The notes beneath the pieces are model-generated. The model was not told the DNA's origin. It worked only from the letters and a program-made list of their open reading frames with translations, and ran no database searches. A stretch of DNA of 42,206 bases from a virus. Made by a program: the position numbers and the translations under genes. The stretch spans positions 1 to 42,206 of IMG/VR virus record IMGVR_UViG_3300035523_000137; one strand, written 5' to 3'. Shown in pieces: positions 15,145 through 23,719 of the stretch (positions within the stretch are counted from its first letter, which is position 1; every line of letters begins with the position of its first letter).

Positions 15145-16221
15145 TTACTTCTTGACCCAGATGTCGCCCTCGGTGGCCGAGGCGCCGGGGTCCGTCGTGC
15201 CGACCCAGACCTTCACGCCCGCCGCGCCGCCGCCTGCCGACGCCTGGGCCCAGGCGTTGATGTCGTCCGCGGTGCCCGTGTGGGAGTTGAGGGCGTGGAC
15301 CTGGCTGTGGTGGGCGTCGGGCAGGTAGCCCGAGCCGTGGGCGTGGACGTGCCCGGCTCGCGCCAGGGCACCGGTTGCGCCTGCGCCGCCCGCGGCCGCC
15401 ACGTCCGCTGGCGTCGCGCCCGACGTCGCCACCTGGTGGCCGTGTGTCGAGCGGGCGAACGTCGCGGCCGTGCCCGCCGCGCCCGCGGCGTCGACCGTGA
15501 CGTTGGCGTCTGGGCCCGCGGCCGGCGCCGGGTGGTGGTCGGTCGCCGTCTGGCCGGTCGTCGCCGCGTGGGCGATGGATCCCGACCCATCGCCGCTGTG
15601 GGTGTGGGACTTGGCGTGGTGGTTGTCGGTCGTGAGCCCGTCCAGGTCGGCGTGGCGGACCCTGCGGCCCGTGCCAGCCGTGCCCTCGTGGCGATGGCCG
15701 CCCGTAGGGTCCAGGAGCGTCGTCTGCAGGTTCTCGATGTCGGTGCCGGTCGCCCGCGGGCCGCGCTCGTCGGTGATGTTGCCGTCGACGATCGACGCCG
15801 CGGCTGCCGCGACCGCGACGGACGCCAGGGCGATCTCCCAGACCCCCGCCGCCGCCTGCGTAAGGGCGGGTGCCGCCGGCGGGTCGGCCGGCGTGCCCGT
15901 CAGCACGGCCAGGACCGCGGTCCGGCCGGCTAGGTCGCGGCGGACGACGACCCGGTCGATCCGGGCGAGGGTCGGGTGTGCCGCCGCGATCGCCAGCGCC
16001 TCCTGACCCGTGTGGACCTCGAAGTAGTAGCCCCCGATGAACGCCTTGCCGGTGTTCACCCGGACGCTCATCGCGGGCGGGCTGGCCTCTGCCACGGCGA
16101 GCTCGTTGCCGGTCGCGACGACGCCGTCGCCGATGATCGCGCCAAGGACCTGTGCCCAGGCCTCGGAGGTGTAGATCCGGTCGCCGCCGGAGCTGTCGAA
16201 GAACCGGGATCGCTGGGCCAT
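15145..16221 (-). CDS. Tail fibre / baseplate-like protein, His- and Ala-rich
   Basis: A 358-residue structural protein. The N-terminal ~160 residues (SRFFDSSGGDRIYTSEAWAQ to VWEIALASVAV) match the head domain common in siphophage baseplate and fibre proteins that have a hydrophobic GxxFxGGYYFEV strand. The remainder is Ala/Gly/His-rich, with TGGHRHEGTAGTGRRV, NHHAKSHTHSGDGSG and GHVHAHGSGYLPDAHH, like trimeric fibres whose shafts coordinate metal through His-x-His. It lies between two other tail-tip genes. Confidence 0.7.
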   Translation of the reverse strand: MAQRSRFFDSSGGDRIYTSEAWAQVLGAIIGDGVVATGNELAVAEASPPAMSVRVNTGKAFIGGYYFEVHTGQEALAIAAAHPTLARIDRVVVRRDLAGRTAVLAVLTGTPADPPAAPALTQAAAGVWEIALASVAVAAAAASIVDGNITDERGPRATGTDIENLQTTLLDPTGGHRHEGTAGTGRRVRHADLDGLTTDNHHAKSHTHSGDGSGSIAHAATTGQTATDHHPAPAAGPDANVTVDAAGAAGTAATFARSTHGHQVATSGATPADVAAAGGAGATGALARAGHVHAHGSGYLPDAHHSQVHALNSHTGTADDINAWAQASAGGGAAGVKVWVGTTDPGASATEGDIWVKK

Positions 16222-16232
16222 CGGGCGCTCCT

Positions 16233-18170
16233 TCAGGCTGCCTTGATGATGTAGTTGGCGACGATCGAGGGCTGGACCACGGACAGCGCCGCGTGGTCGC
16301 CGACCGCGGCGCCGGTGTGGGCGGACACCGCGGCGCCGGTGTGGGCGGAGTGCGCGTCGACCGCGGCGCCGGCATGGCTCTGGGCGGCGTGGTCGCTGTG
16401 CGCGCCCGGCTGGGTGACCGTGTGATCGGACGGTTGGGTGACCGAGTGCGCGCTGACACCGACGGCCTGGGACTTGGCCACCGCGTACGACCCCGACGCC
16501 GACGACACGGCAGCCGTCCAGTTGCGCGTCCGGGCGGTGCCGGACCCGAACACGCCCGCGTCAAGCGAGCTGATCGCGTGGGTGTCATCGATGATGAACG
16601 GCAGCTCGTGGCTGTGGTTCGAGTGCGCGGCTACTGCCGCGCCCGCGTGTGCCGAGACGTCGGTGCCGGTGTGCGCGCTGTGCGCCAGCGCCGCGTGCGC
16701 CGAGGGCTGGGTCACCACGTGGTTCGCGTGCGCCGCGGGCTGGGTCACCGTGTGGGCGGCCGGCTGGGTGACCGCGTGGGCCGACGGTGTCGCGGTCTTC
16801 GCGCCGCTCGTCTCGCCGAGCGTGTCGAAGTCGCTGTCCCCGGCCTTCAAGCCCACCGGCACCCGGCCCCGGTAGTCGGGGAGGGAGAAGTGCGTCCCGT
16901 CGGCGGCCCCGTAGGTCGTGCCGATGACCGTGAACAGGGCCGGGAAAGCCGACCGCAGGAGCGACGCGCCGTCGCAGGTGAGCCAGTCGGTGGGCGGGGC
17001 AGCCGCGAGCCAGAGGACGACCGACCCCACGGGCACGCCGCCCGATGCGGCGCTGACCGCCCCGTCGGCGGTCGCCGCGGCGCGGCCCGTTGAGGCCTGC
17101 GACGCCAGGGTCGGGAACGGCCGCCCGAGCGTCGCCCTGACTGTGGGCGCGGCGGCACTCCGCTCGAAGGCCTTGGTGACCTCGACGATGCGGGCTGGGT
17201 ACGCGAGGCCGCGCTCGGCGTTGCGCACCGTGACGACGTCACCGACATCCCAGTGCTCGCGGTACCGGAAGCCGCCGTACTGATGGACGTCGGCCTCGAG
17301 GCTCGTCTCGGCTCCGGTCGCCGCGAGGTACGCGTCGCCCCGCTGGGCGAGCACGGTCGTCTCGCCGAGCTCCACGTCGCGCGCGTCGAGGAACGCTTCG
17401 CGCCGGTCGAAGCCGGATGGCTCGTTGCCTGACCAGCGCGTCACGAGATCGCGGGCGGTGCCCTCGCCCTGGCCAGCGACGAGTGCGACCGTCTTGGCGT
17501 CGATGACCGAGTCGAGCTCCTCCCACCGTTCGAGCGTCTCGAACGCGAAGTCGAAGAACACGGACGCCGAGCGGTCGATGCCGTCGACGACGTCGAACAC
17601 GAAGTCGCCACTGCCGGGGTCGTAGGTGATCTCCCAGCCGATCCCCGCGAGGAGGCCGATCTCGCGGATGAGGTCGAGCACGGTCTGGTAGCGCCCGTTG
17701 ACGGTGACGGTCGGGCCCCGGGCCGCGTCCGCCGCGGCGACGAGTCCGGGCACCGCTCGCGCGGGCGTGGCGAGGTCGGCGGCGTGGGCGCGGAGGTAAT
17801 GCTTCATCGCGGTCTCGGCGGCGACGCCGGTCTGGCGGTCGTGGCTCTCGCCCACTGGCGGCTCGACGAGGCGCTCGGCCATCGCGATCCCCTCGAGCGA
17901 GCGCCCCGTGACCGTCATCTCGTCGTTGCGCGTGCTCCCCTCGGCGACGCTCGCGATCTGCTCGATGAGGAACACGAGGTCGCCCTCGTCTGGCAGGTAG
18001 AGGAGGCGCTTGGTGGCGAGCTCGCTGGCCCACAGGCGCGTCCGGTTGATGACGAGCTCGAAGGTGTCCATCGCGACGTACCGGCGCACGTACGAGAGGC
18101 GCTCCCAGCTCTGGTCGACGAGCCCCAGGGTGGCGCGGGTCACGGGGTCCAGGACGTAGGCGCGAGTCAC
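16233..18170 (-). CDS. Gp37-like tail protein fused to a collar domain and His-rich shaft
   Basis: A 645-residue protein from GTG 18170. Residues 1-~345 resemble the ReqiPepy6 gp37-like siphophage tail protein (MTRAYVLDPVTRATLG, then WERLSYVRRYVAMDTFELVI). Residues ~370-440 are a phage collar domain (VLWLAAAPPTDWLTCDG, then FSLPDYRGRVPVGL). The C-terminal ~200 residues are a degenerate heptad-like repeat rich in AH.VTQP and SAHTGAAV units, ending VQPSIVANYIIKAA. At DNA level a 22-bp unit repeats at 16304 and 16328 (period 24). It probably forms the central baseplate and part of the fibre. The fused layout is less usual than separate proteins. Confidence 0.8.
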   Translation of the reverse strand: MTRAYVLDPVTRATLGLVDQSWERLSYVRRYVAMDTFELVINRTRLWASELATKRLLYLPDEGDLVFLIEQIASVAEGSTRNDEMTVTGRSLEGIAMAERLVEPPVGESHDRQTGVAAETAMKHYLRAHAADLATPARAVPGLVAAADAARGPTVTVNGRYQTVLDLIREIGLLAGIGWEITYDPGSGDFVFDVVDGIDRSASVFFDFAFETLERWEELDSVIDAKTVALVAGQGEGTARDLVTRWSGNEPSGFDRREAFLDARDVELGETTVLAQRGDAYLAATGAETSLEADVHQYGGFRYREHWDVGDVVTVRNAERGLAYPARIVEVTKAFERSAAAPTVRATLGRPFPTLASQASTGRAAATADGAVSAASGGVPVGSVVLWLAAAPPTDWLTCDGASLLRSAFPALFTVIGTTYGAADGTHFSLPDYRGRVPVGLKAGDSDFDTLGETSGAKTATPSAHAVTQPAAHTVTQPAAHANHVVTQPSAHAALAHSAHTGTDVSAHAGAAVAAHSNHSHELPFIIDDTHAISSLDAGVFGSGTARTRNWTAAVSSASGSYAVAKSQAVGVSAHSVTQPSDHTVTQPGAHSDHAAQSHAGAAVDAHSAHTGAAVSAHTGAAVGDHAALSVVQPSIVANYIIKAA

Positions 18171-18173
18171 AGT

Positions 18174-19064
18174 TCAGAACCCGCTCTGGCGCTGGCGCCA
18201 GTAGAGCTCGGCCCGCCCGCTGACGTTGACGTCGGCCTCGAAGGTCACCACGTTGAGGCCCGGACGGAGCGCCCAGAAGTCGGGCTTCGCGAGGTTGATC
18301 CGGTCCATGACCGCGGTGCGCACGCCGGTCGCGATCACCACGAGCTCGACCCGCTTGTCGCCGAAGGCTGTGCTCACCTCGACGTACTCCGTGCCCGCGA
18401 TGTGCCCGGTGATCTCGAGCTCCTCGCCGGTGGTGAGGTTGCGGATCCGGGCGGTCGTCACGTCGCCGTACAGGCGGGCTGTGATCGGCGCGTCGACGTC
18501 GCCGAGGTTCGCGATCTCGACCTCGACGTTGTTGCTGGTCATCTCGAGGGGGTACTCGAGGGCGAACCCGAAGCCGCCCGCGCCCGTGAACAGGACCTGC
18601 GTGTCGGCGACAGCGCGCCAGTAGGGCTCGGGCGCGACCCACTCGATGTCGAATGGGGCGATCGCCTTTGTGCCAGCCGGGCGCTCGACCGAGCTGCTGC
18701 GCGGCAGGGCCCGGAGCTCGAGCGGCTGGCGGCCGTCGAGGGTCACCCGGAGCCGCCCGAGGCCGTACGCCTCACCCAGGCGCGTCGGCTGCTGGGCGAG
18801 CGAGCGGAGCAGACCGGCCCGCAGGTCCCAGGCGTCGCCTGGGCTGGCCGCCTGGAGCAGGCCGCCGAGGGCGACGACGCGCGGCGGGACGACGACGTCG
18901 ACCGCCGTCGCGCCCGGCTGGTTTGGGGACTTGATCGTCACGGGCTCGACCGCCACGGGCTCGGTCCCCTCGAGGCGCATGAGGCGCAGCGGTGCATCTG
19001 GGCCCGTCGTGAACCGGACGGGCGACGAGCCGTCGGCCGGGAACCACTCGACGAGCGTGGCCAT
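18174..19064 (-). CDS. Distal tail protein (siphovirus tail component)
   Basis: A 296-residue protein from ATG 19064; the frame is open to 20138, but that extension overlaps the tape measure gene. Features of the distal tail family are GLLRSLAQQPTRLGEAYGLG in the first half, then APFDIEWVAPEPYWRA, and the C-terminal galectin-like half with ARIRNLTTGEELEITG and FWALRPGLNVVTFEA. It forms the ring connecting tail tube to baseplate. It sits in the standard place between tape measure and tail-tip genes, 2-3 bases from each. Confidence 0.8.
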   Translation of the reverse strand: MATLVEWFPADGSSPVRFTTGPDAPLRLMRLEGTEPVAVEPVTIKSPNQPGATAVDVVVPPRVVALGGLLQAASPGDAWDLRAGLLRSLAQQPTRLGEAYGLGRLRVTLDGRQPLELRALPRSSSVERPAGTKAIAPFDIEWVAPEPYWRAVADTQVLFTGAGGFGFALEYPLEMTSNNVEVEIANLGDVDAPITARLYGDVTTARIRNLTTGEELEITGHIAGTEYVEVSTAFGDKRVELVVIATGVRTAVMDRINLAKPDFWALRPGLNVVTFEADVNVSGRAELYWRQRQSGF

Positions 19065-19066
19065 CG

Positions 19067-21070
19067 TCAGGTGCCTCCGAGCGACCAGGCGAGGGCAGCT
19101 CGTCGGAGGGCGCGGCGGGTCTCGCGCTCGACGTCGCCCGGCTGGACCCCGTTGATCGTCTGGCTGCCGATGAGCGGACCCGATCGTCCGGATCCGCCTG
19201 CGAGCAGGTCGCGGCTCTGGGCGGCGGTGAAGACTTCGGTCCCTCGCGGAAGTCGGGCGAGCTCGGGCCCGCGCTCGCCGAGCATCGCCCAGCCACCGCC
19301 GAAGTCGCGGGTGCCGACAGCCAGCCGCGGGATGGTGCCGAGATTGAGCCCGTTCCAGTCGAACGGACCGACGGCGACGTCGCCGACGCCGACCCGCGGG
19401 ATGTGGATCTGGATGCCGTTGAGCGCCCGGATCATCCCGTTGACGGCGTCGATCACGGTGTTGATCGCGCCCTTGATGATCGAGGTGATCCCGTCCCAGA
19501 CGACCTTGATCCCGCGCTTCAGGCCGTCGAACGCATCGCCGATGCCCTTGGTCACCCCGGTCGCCGCGTCCCAGGCGGTCTGCCAGACCACGCCGATCGC
19601 GTCGAACACGGTCGACATGACCTCGAGCAGGACGCTCGCGGCGGCGCCAACCACCGGGAACGCGACGTCGGCGACCTTCGTGATGACCGGCATGACCGCC
19701 TTGAACACCGCCGCGACCCCGTCCATCGCGCTCTTCACGAAGCCTGCGACCTGGCCGATCACCTTGGAGATGAGTGGCCAGTTGTCCGAGATCCAGCCCT
19801 GGACGAACGCGAAGGCACGCTGCAGCGCGGGCAGGACGTTCTCCGCCCACGTCGCGAAGATGCTCTGCAGGGGCGGCAGGATGTTGGCGACGAGCCAGTC
19901 GATCACCATCCCGAACGCCGGGACGACCTCGTTGGAGAAGACGGCAAAGGCCGCCGCCAGCGGTGGGATGACGTTCGCGACGAGCCAGTCGATGGCCGTC
20001 CCGATCGCGCCGAAGGCCGCATCGACCGTGGCCTCGATCGCGGGCAGGTTGGCCGTGATCCATGCGAGCATGCCGTCGAGGACCGGGAGGAGCTTCTCGC
20101 CGACCGCTACGGTCGCGGTGTTGAAGATCTGCGACCACAGGTCGCCGAGGTCCTTGGTGTCGGCAGTCGCCGCCGCGATCGTGTCGCTGCCGTTCATGAT
20201 CGAGGCCACGAGGTCGTCAGTGGCGAAGCGGCCCTCGAGGATCGCTGCGGCGAGGTCGGGGCCTGCGCGCAGGCCGAACGTCTTGATGCTCTCGCCGACC
20301 GGGTCGGCCGATGCGCCGATCGCCTCGATCTTGGTGCGCAGGGCCTCGCCCATGTCGGCAGCCTTCACGCCCTCGCCAGCGAGCGTCTTCACGCCGAACT
20401 TGAGGCCCGAGAGCATTGTCTCGGTGTTGACGCCCTCCTTCTCCCACTTGCCCAGCAGCGCGGCGGATTCCTCGAAGGAGAAGCCCAGCAGGCGCATCGG
20501 GGCGCCGAAGTCGACGACGAGCTGCTGGAGCCGGTCGACGCCGATCCCGGTCAGCTGGCTCGCCCGGAAGACCTCATCGAGCGTCTTCGCCTGATCCTGC
20601 GTCGCGATCGACCAGTCACCGAACAGCCGCGTCGACGCGCGCACGTTGTCGTTGACGTCGGTCTTCGTGATCCGGGAGAAGTCGAGGAGGTTGACCGCGA
20701 GGTCTTCGAGCGTGTCCCCGGTCGCGCCGGTCCGGGTGTTGAGCTCGGCGATCACCGTGCCGACGGTCGCAAGGTCCTCCGGCACGCGCTTCGCCGCCCG
20801 GCCGAACGTGTCCACGAGGCCCTCGAGCGCCTTGCCGGTCGCGCCCGTCCCGGCACGGATCGCATCCACGCCGGCGTCGTAGTCGGTGACCATCTTGACC
20901 GCCGCCGCGCCGACCGCCAGGAGCGCCGCCCCGATGACGAGGGCGGACGCCTTGGCGACGTCCGCGAGGCTGGCAAAGAGGCCCTGGCTGCTCTTGACCT
21001 CCGCCTCGAACTTGCTCTTGTCCAGCGCGAGCGAGGCGTAGAGCGAACCGACCGAGATCCCCGACGCCAC
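19067..21070 (-). CDS. Tape measure protein
   Basis: A 667-residue protein from GTG 21070 that sets tail length. The N-terminus (SVGSLYASLALDKSKFEAEV) and the TP901-type core (TDYDAGVDAIRAGTG, then TKTDVNDNVRASTRLFGDW and GFSFEESAALLGKWEKEGVN) are typical. The middle (330-560) has several hydrophobic stretches and Trp-spaced repeats (AIDWLVANVIPPLAAAF and VIDWLVANILPPLQSIF). The C-terminus carries the usual AMLGERGPELARLPRGTEV. The modest length predicts a tail of roughly 100 nm. It is preceded by the tail chaperone frameshift pair. Confidence 0.9.
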   Translation of the reverse strand: MASGISVGSLYASLALDKSKFEAEVKSSQGLFASLADVAKASALVIGAALLAVGAAAVKMVTDYDAGVDAIRAGTGATGKALEGLVDTFGRAAKRVPEDLATVGTVIAELNTRTGATGDTLEDLAVNLLDFSRITKTDVNDNVRASTRLFGDWSIATQDQAKTLDEVFRASQLTGIGVDRLQQLVVDFGAPMRLLGFSFEESAALLGKWEKEGVNTETMLSGLKFGVKTLAGEGVKAADMGEALRTKIEAIGASADPVGESIKTFGLRAGPDLAAAILEGRFATDDLVASIMNGSDTIAAATADTKDLGDLWSQIFNTATVAVGEKLLPVLDGMLAWITANLPAIEATVDAAFGAIGTAIDWLVANVIPPLAAAFAVFSNEVVPAFGMVIDWLVANILPPLQSIFATWAENVLPALQRAFAFVQGWISDNWPLISKVIGQVAGFVKSAMDGVAAVFKAVMPVITKVADVAFPVVGAAASVLLEVMSTVFDAIGVVWQTAWDAATGVTKGIGDAFDGLKRGIKVVWDGITSIIKGAINTVIDAVNGMIRALNGIQIHIPRVGVGDVAVGPFDWNGLNLGTIPRLAVGTRDFGGGWAMLGERGPELARLPRGTEVFTAAQSRDLLAGGSGRSGPLIGSQTINGVQPGDVERETRRALRRAALAWSLGGT

Positions 21071-21071
21071 G

Positions 21072-21329
21072 TCAGTTCACCCGGCCAGCCGGACGGCCGA
21101 AGAAGCCTGCGAGGACGGACTCGGACTCCGCCGGCGTCCGCGCCATCCGCGAGGCCCCGCTCCCGCCCATGTGGTGACGGGCGACCTGGCGGTTGGCGAC
21201 GGCACTCTGCGGGCCGAGCCCGCGGACGAGGACCATGAACCGGCGCAGGGTGAGGCGCGGCAGGTCGGTCACGAGGTCGATCCGGTACTCGCGCATGAAG
21301 TCGGCCTCGACGAGCGCCCAGCTCTCCAT
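21072..21329 (-). CDS. Tail assembly chaperone, downstream (T) part
   Basis: An 85-residue frame starting at ATG 21329, which overlaps the stop of the upstream chaperone as ATGA. It begins MESWALVEADFMREYRIDL, the sequence that normally lies inside the frameshifted chaperone extension of siphophages. The same frame is open upstream to about 21370 and reads SGEPADAAPDPFDL directly into it. It is therefore most likely made as a -1 frameshift fusion with the gene at 21329-21697 rather than only from its own ATG. Confidence 0.8.
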   Translation of the reverse strand: MESWALVEADFMREYRIDLVTDLPRLTLRRFMVLVRGLGPQSAVANRQVARHHMGGSGASRMARTPAESESVLAGFFGRPAGRVN

Positions 21330-21697
21330 CAGGTCGAAGGGGTCCGGCGCTGCGTCCGCCGGCTCGCCCGATTTGGGGGTGGGCTGGCCTCGGCGGCGTA
21401 GATGTCCATGACCGATGTGATCAGCGCCTGGAGCTCGGCGACGGTGAGGCGGTGGACCCCGATGAGCTCGTCGAGGACCGCCTTGCCGAACAGGCCCTCG
21501 GCCAGGCTCGCCACCTCGTCGGCCGGCACGCTCGTCGCGCCGCTCCGGCTGAGCCGGATCCCCTCGAGCGCGACCGAGGCCGGCGGACTCGATGGCAGGG
21601 CGTAGTCCTGGCCGCCGATGCGGATGATGAGCGGACGCCCCTGCTGCTCGGCGCGATACGCGTCGAAGTCGATGAGCAGCGGGTCAGGGGTGATCAT
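21329..21697 (-). CDS. Tail assembly chaperone, upstream (G) part
   Basis: A 122-residue protein beginning MITPDPLLIDFDAYRAEQQG, with a body ending ALITSVMDIYAAEASPPPNR. It is expected to bind the tape measure protein and recruit tail tube subunits. A slippery heptamer at codons 108-109 allows a fraction of ribosomes to make a longer fusion with the downstream frame. Its ATG overlaps the tail tube stop (ATGA). Confidence 0.8.
   Translation of the reverse strand: MITPDPLLIDFDAYRAEQQGRPLIIRIGGQDYALPSSPPASVALEGIRLSRSGATSVPADEVASLAEGLFGKAVLDELIGVHRLTVAELQALITSVMDIYAAEASPPPNRASRRTQRRTPST
21371..21377 (-). other. Programmed -1 frameshift slippery site CCCAAAT
   Basis: On the coding strand the sequence is C CCA AAT in the frame of the upstream chaperone, a canonical X-XXY-YYZ heptamer. 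Slipping back one base yields CCC AAA and enters the frame of the downstream chaperone 14 codons before the normal stop. The position near the end of the first chaperone and just before the tape measure gene is where this conserved event occurs in tailed phages. No pseudoknot was modelled. Confidence 0.8.
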
Positions 21698-22137
21698 CAG
21701 GCGTGGGTGACCGGGCCCGAGATCGTGAGCTTGGCCGACCAGGCCGCGGGATCGTTGTGGCCGCCGCCCGCAGTCGTCACCTCAGCCGAGGCGAGGAAGC
21801 TGTCGACGGTGCCGCCAGGACTCGTGACCCGGAAGCTGCCCATGGCCGCGAGCCCCACCGCTCGGGCGAGCGTCTCGACCGCCGCCTGGCCCGGGTCGCG
21901 GTCGCCCGTGAGGGCGTCTTCGAGGTGGTGGCCGGCGATCGTGAACTCCAGACCGCGCTCCATGACCAGGTGCTCGGCCACCCCGTTCGAGTCGAAGTCG
22001 GTCGTGTCGGCGCGGTTCGTCGATGGCGACGGGGTGAGCGAGTTGAGGCCCCCGATCGGCGTCCACGCCGGCGTCCCCGGGTATGCCGTGTCGATCTCGA
22101 TCGTGAAGTCCCGCGCCGGGATCTTGGTGACGGCCAT
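21697..22137 (-). CDS. Major tail (tube) protein
   Basis: A 146-residue protein from ATG 22137 with a strong AAGGAG ribosome site, as expected for an abundant structural protein. The sequence MAVTKIPARDFTIEIDTAYP, then TPIGGLNSLTPSPSTNRADT and FDSNGVAEHLVMERGLEFTI, follows the tail tube fold (WxxIGGLxSLxxSPSxxxxDTTDFDSxG). Its position between neck genes and tail chaperones agrees. The frame is open upstream to 22455, but the ribosome site and homology favour this start. Confidence 0.85.
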   Translation of the reverse strand: MAVTKIPARDFTIEIDTAYPGTPAWTPIGGLNSLTPSPSTNRADTTDFDSNGVAEHLVMERGLEFTIAGHHLEDALTGDRDPGQAAVETLARAVGLAAMGSFRVTSPGGTVDSFLASAEVTTAGGGHNDPAAWSAKLTISGPVTHA

Positions 22138-22165
22138 GGTCAGTCTCCTTTCCGCTGGCGGGGCA

Positions 22166-22522
22166 TCAGCCCGGCCAGCCGCTCTTGAACGCCTCGGCGA
22201 TGACCCGGCCGATCGACTCGGCCTCGGCGTCGATCGTCTCCTCCAGCCACCGCCCCGAGCGCCCGATCCCGAAGGTCCAGTCGTCCGCGCGGGCGTGCAG
22301 GACGCGGGCGTACCAGCGGCTGTACCCGATCGCCACGCCCCGCTCGTCGGCCCGAAGGCGCGCGCTCCGGGCCAACCTGCCCGTCCGGTACGGCACGCGC
22401 CCGCGGGCGAGCTCGAGCAGGAGCTCGCCGCCTCGGACGGTCGTCTCGCGGCCAAGCTGCTCCGCGGTCGAGAGGGCGCGGTCGGGGTCCCACCGCACCC
22501 GGGTGATCACGAGGCCGCTCAC
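22166..22522 (-). CDS. HK97 gp10-like tail completion / neck protein
   Basis: A 118-residue protein starting at GTG 22522, overlapping the previous stop (GTGA). Features shared with the HK97 gp10 group are ELARGRVPYRTGRLARSARL followed by AIGYSRWYARVLHARADDW and a helical C-terminus (WLEETIDAEAESIGRVIAEA). This type of protein sits between head-tail connector and tail tube genes and helps join the tail. Confidence 0.7.
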   Translation of the reverse strand: MSGLVITRVRWDPDRALSTAEQLGRETTVRGGELLLELARGRVPYRTGRLARSARLRADERGVAIGYSRWYARVLHARADDWTFGIGRSGRWLEETIDAEAESIGRVIAEAFKSGWPG

Positions 22523-22737
22523 GCCTCGCCCTCCGGGACCTTGAGCGCCCGTGACGCCCGCGGGCTGCGCTCCTCGACAATCCCGATCGACGGGTGGGCC
22601 CGGGCATAGGCGCGGACCGCAACGGCATCGGATCGGGCGACCGCCAGGCGGCCGCCGACGAACTTGTAGCCCCGGCCGGCGCGGACGTAGTGGGCCGGCT
22701 GGCGCGGCGAGCGGAAGCGGACGAGGGTGTCGCTCAT
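22519..22737 (-). CDS. Small neck-region protein
   Basis: A 72-residue protein (MSDTLVRFRSPRQPAHYVRA start, SRALKVPEGEA end) with overlapping start and stop signals on both sides. It has no recognised domain. Small proteins of this kind are common between connector genes and can be head-tail stoppers or decoration-like; a specific role cannot be assigned. Confidence 0.6.
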   Translation of the reverse strand: MSDTLVRFRSPRQPAHYVRAGRGYKFVGGRLAVARSDAVAVRAYARAHPSIGIVEERSPRASRALKVPEGEA

Positions 22738-23165
22738 CACGCTGCGTCGATCCGGACGACGAGGTCGAACCCGAGGCCGCGCACGTCCGCCGTCCGCACG
22801 GCGTCCGGGACGACGCCCTCGATGTAGACGTCCCACCACAGCTCGCCGCGGCGGTTTGCATCGATCGCGGCGACGACGTCGGGCACGATCGCGTCGAGGG
22901 CGAGCGTGACCGCCCGGTCGTTCCGCTGGACCCGGGGCTCGCCCCTGGCGCCGACCGTGTAGAGCACGCGGAGGCGGACGCCCGCCTCATCGAAGCGCCC
23001 GTCGGCCTCCTCGACGCGCTGGGGTGCCAGCCGCCGCGGCCAGACGTACAGGCGCCGCGGCTTGGGCAGCGTCGGCTCCGTCGCCCCATCGTCCGCGGTG
23101 AAGCCGGCCGGCAGCGGCAGGAGGGCGCGAACGGCGTCGACGATCGGGACGAAGACGCCGCTCAT
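22737..23165 (-). CDS. Neck / tail-terminator-like protein
   Basis: A 142-residue protein from ATG 23165, overlapping the upstream stop. It begins MSGVFVPIVDAVRALLPLPA; the middle alternates strands (VRLRVLYTVGARGEP, ELWWDVYIEGVVPDAV) and it ends GLGFDLVVRIDAA. Size, alpha/beta pattern and position resemble tail terminator proteins that cap the tube, but identity is inferred from gene order. Confidence 0.6.
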   Translation of the reverse strand: MSGVFVPIVDAVRALLPLPAGFTADDGATEPTLPKPRRLYVWPRRLAPQRVEEADGRFDEAGVRLRVLYTVGARGEPRVQRNDRAVTLALDAIVPDVVAAIDANRRGELWWDVYIEGVVPDAVRTADVRGLGFDLVVRIDAA

Positions 23166-23713
23166 GCGGTCACCCGGCCACTCTCGAGACCGGTGCGGAG
23201 CCTCGTGCTCAACACGCGGCGGTGGGGCCACAGCGAACGCGCCAGGCGCGAGCGAGTCACGCCCTGGTCGGCCGGGCGCGTGTAGCTGTGGCCGTCCGAT
23301 GACTCCTGCTGGTACGGGCTCGCCGAGAGCGTCAGACGGACGAGCTCGAGCAGGACCCGCTCGACTGCCGGCTGGTCGGTCGGCGTCGAGGTGACGGTGA
23401 CGGTCGGACCGCGCCAGGCGCCCGCTGGCTCGAGCCGGGTCCCGCCGAGCAGGTGGATCTCCTCGGCGCCAAGCGCGACCCCGCCGTCGACGACCTCGAC
23501 CGCGGTCGTCGGCCGGCGCAGGAGCAGGGGCCGGTCGTCGCCGGGCGTGACCCAGATCACATCGACCCGCTCGCCGACCAGCTGGCCGATCCCATCGACC
23601 GGGTCGTTGGCCAGCCAGTCTTCCTCGCGCTCGATGACGAGCACAAGGTCGGCCGCCTCGATGCCCGGGGACATCAGGGCGGCCACGTGGTCCGGATCAA
23701 GGAGGGTCGCCAT
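23162..23713 (-). CDS. Head-tail connector (adaptor-like) protein
   Basis: A 183-residue protein starting MATLLDPDHVAALMSPGIEA. The N-terminal helical part and the following strand-rich part (VDVIWVTPGDDRPLLLRRPT) are followed by a basic C-terminus (RSLWPHRRVLSTRLRTGLES). Location just after the capsid genes suggests the gp6/gp15-type adaptor that docks on the portal. No diagnostic motif is visible, so the role is positional. Confidence 0.55.
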   Translation of the reverse strand: MATLLDPDHVAALMSPGIEAADLVLVIEREEDWLANDPVDGIGQLVGERVDVIWVTPGDDRPLLLRRPTTAVEVVDGGVALGAEEIHLLGGTRLEPAGAWRGPTVTVTSTPTDQPAVERVLLELVRLTLSASPYQQESSDGHSYTRPADQGVTRSRLARSLWPHRRVLSTRLRTGLESGRVTA

Positions 23714-23719
23714 CGGGCG

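Noticed and set aside
17784-20594. 936-codon plus-strand open frame
   Set aside because: It is antisense to clear tail genes (distal tail, tape measure) and results from high GC; composition is Arg/Asp-rich with no motifs.
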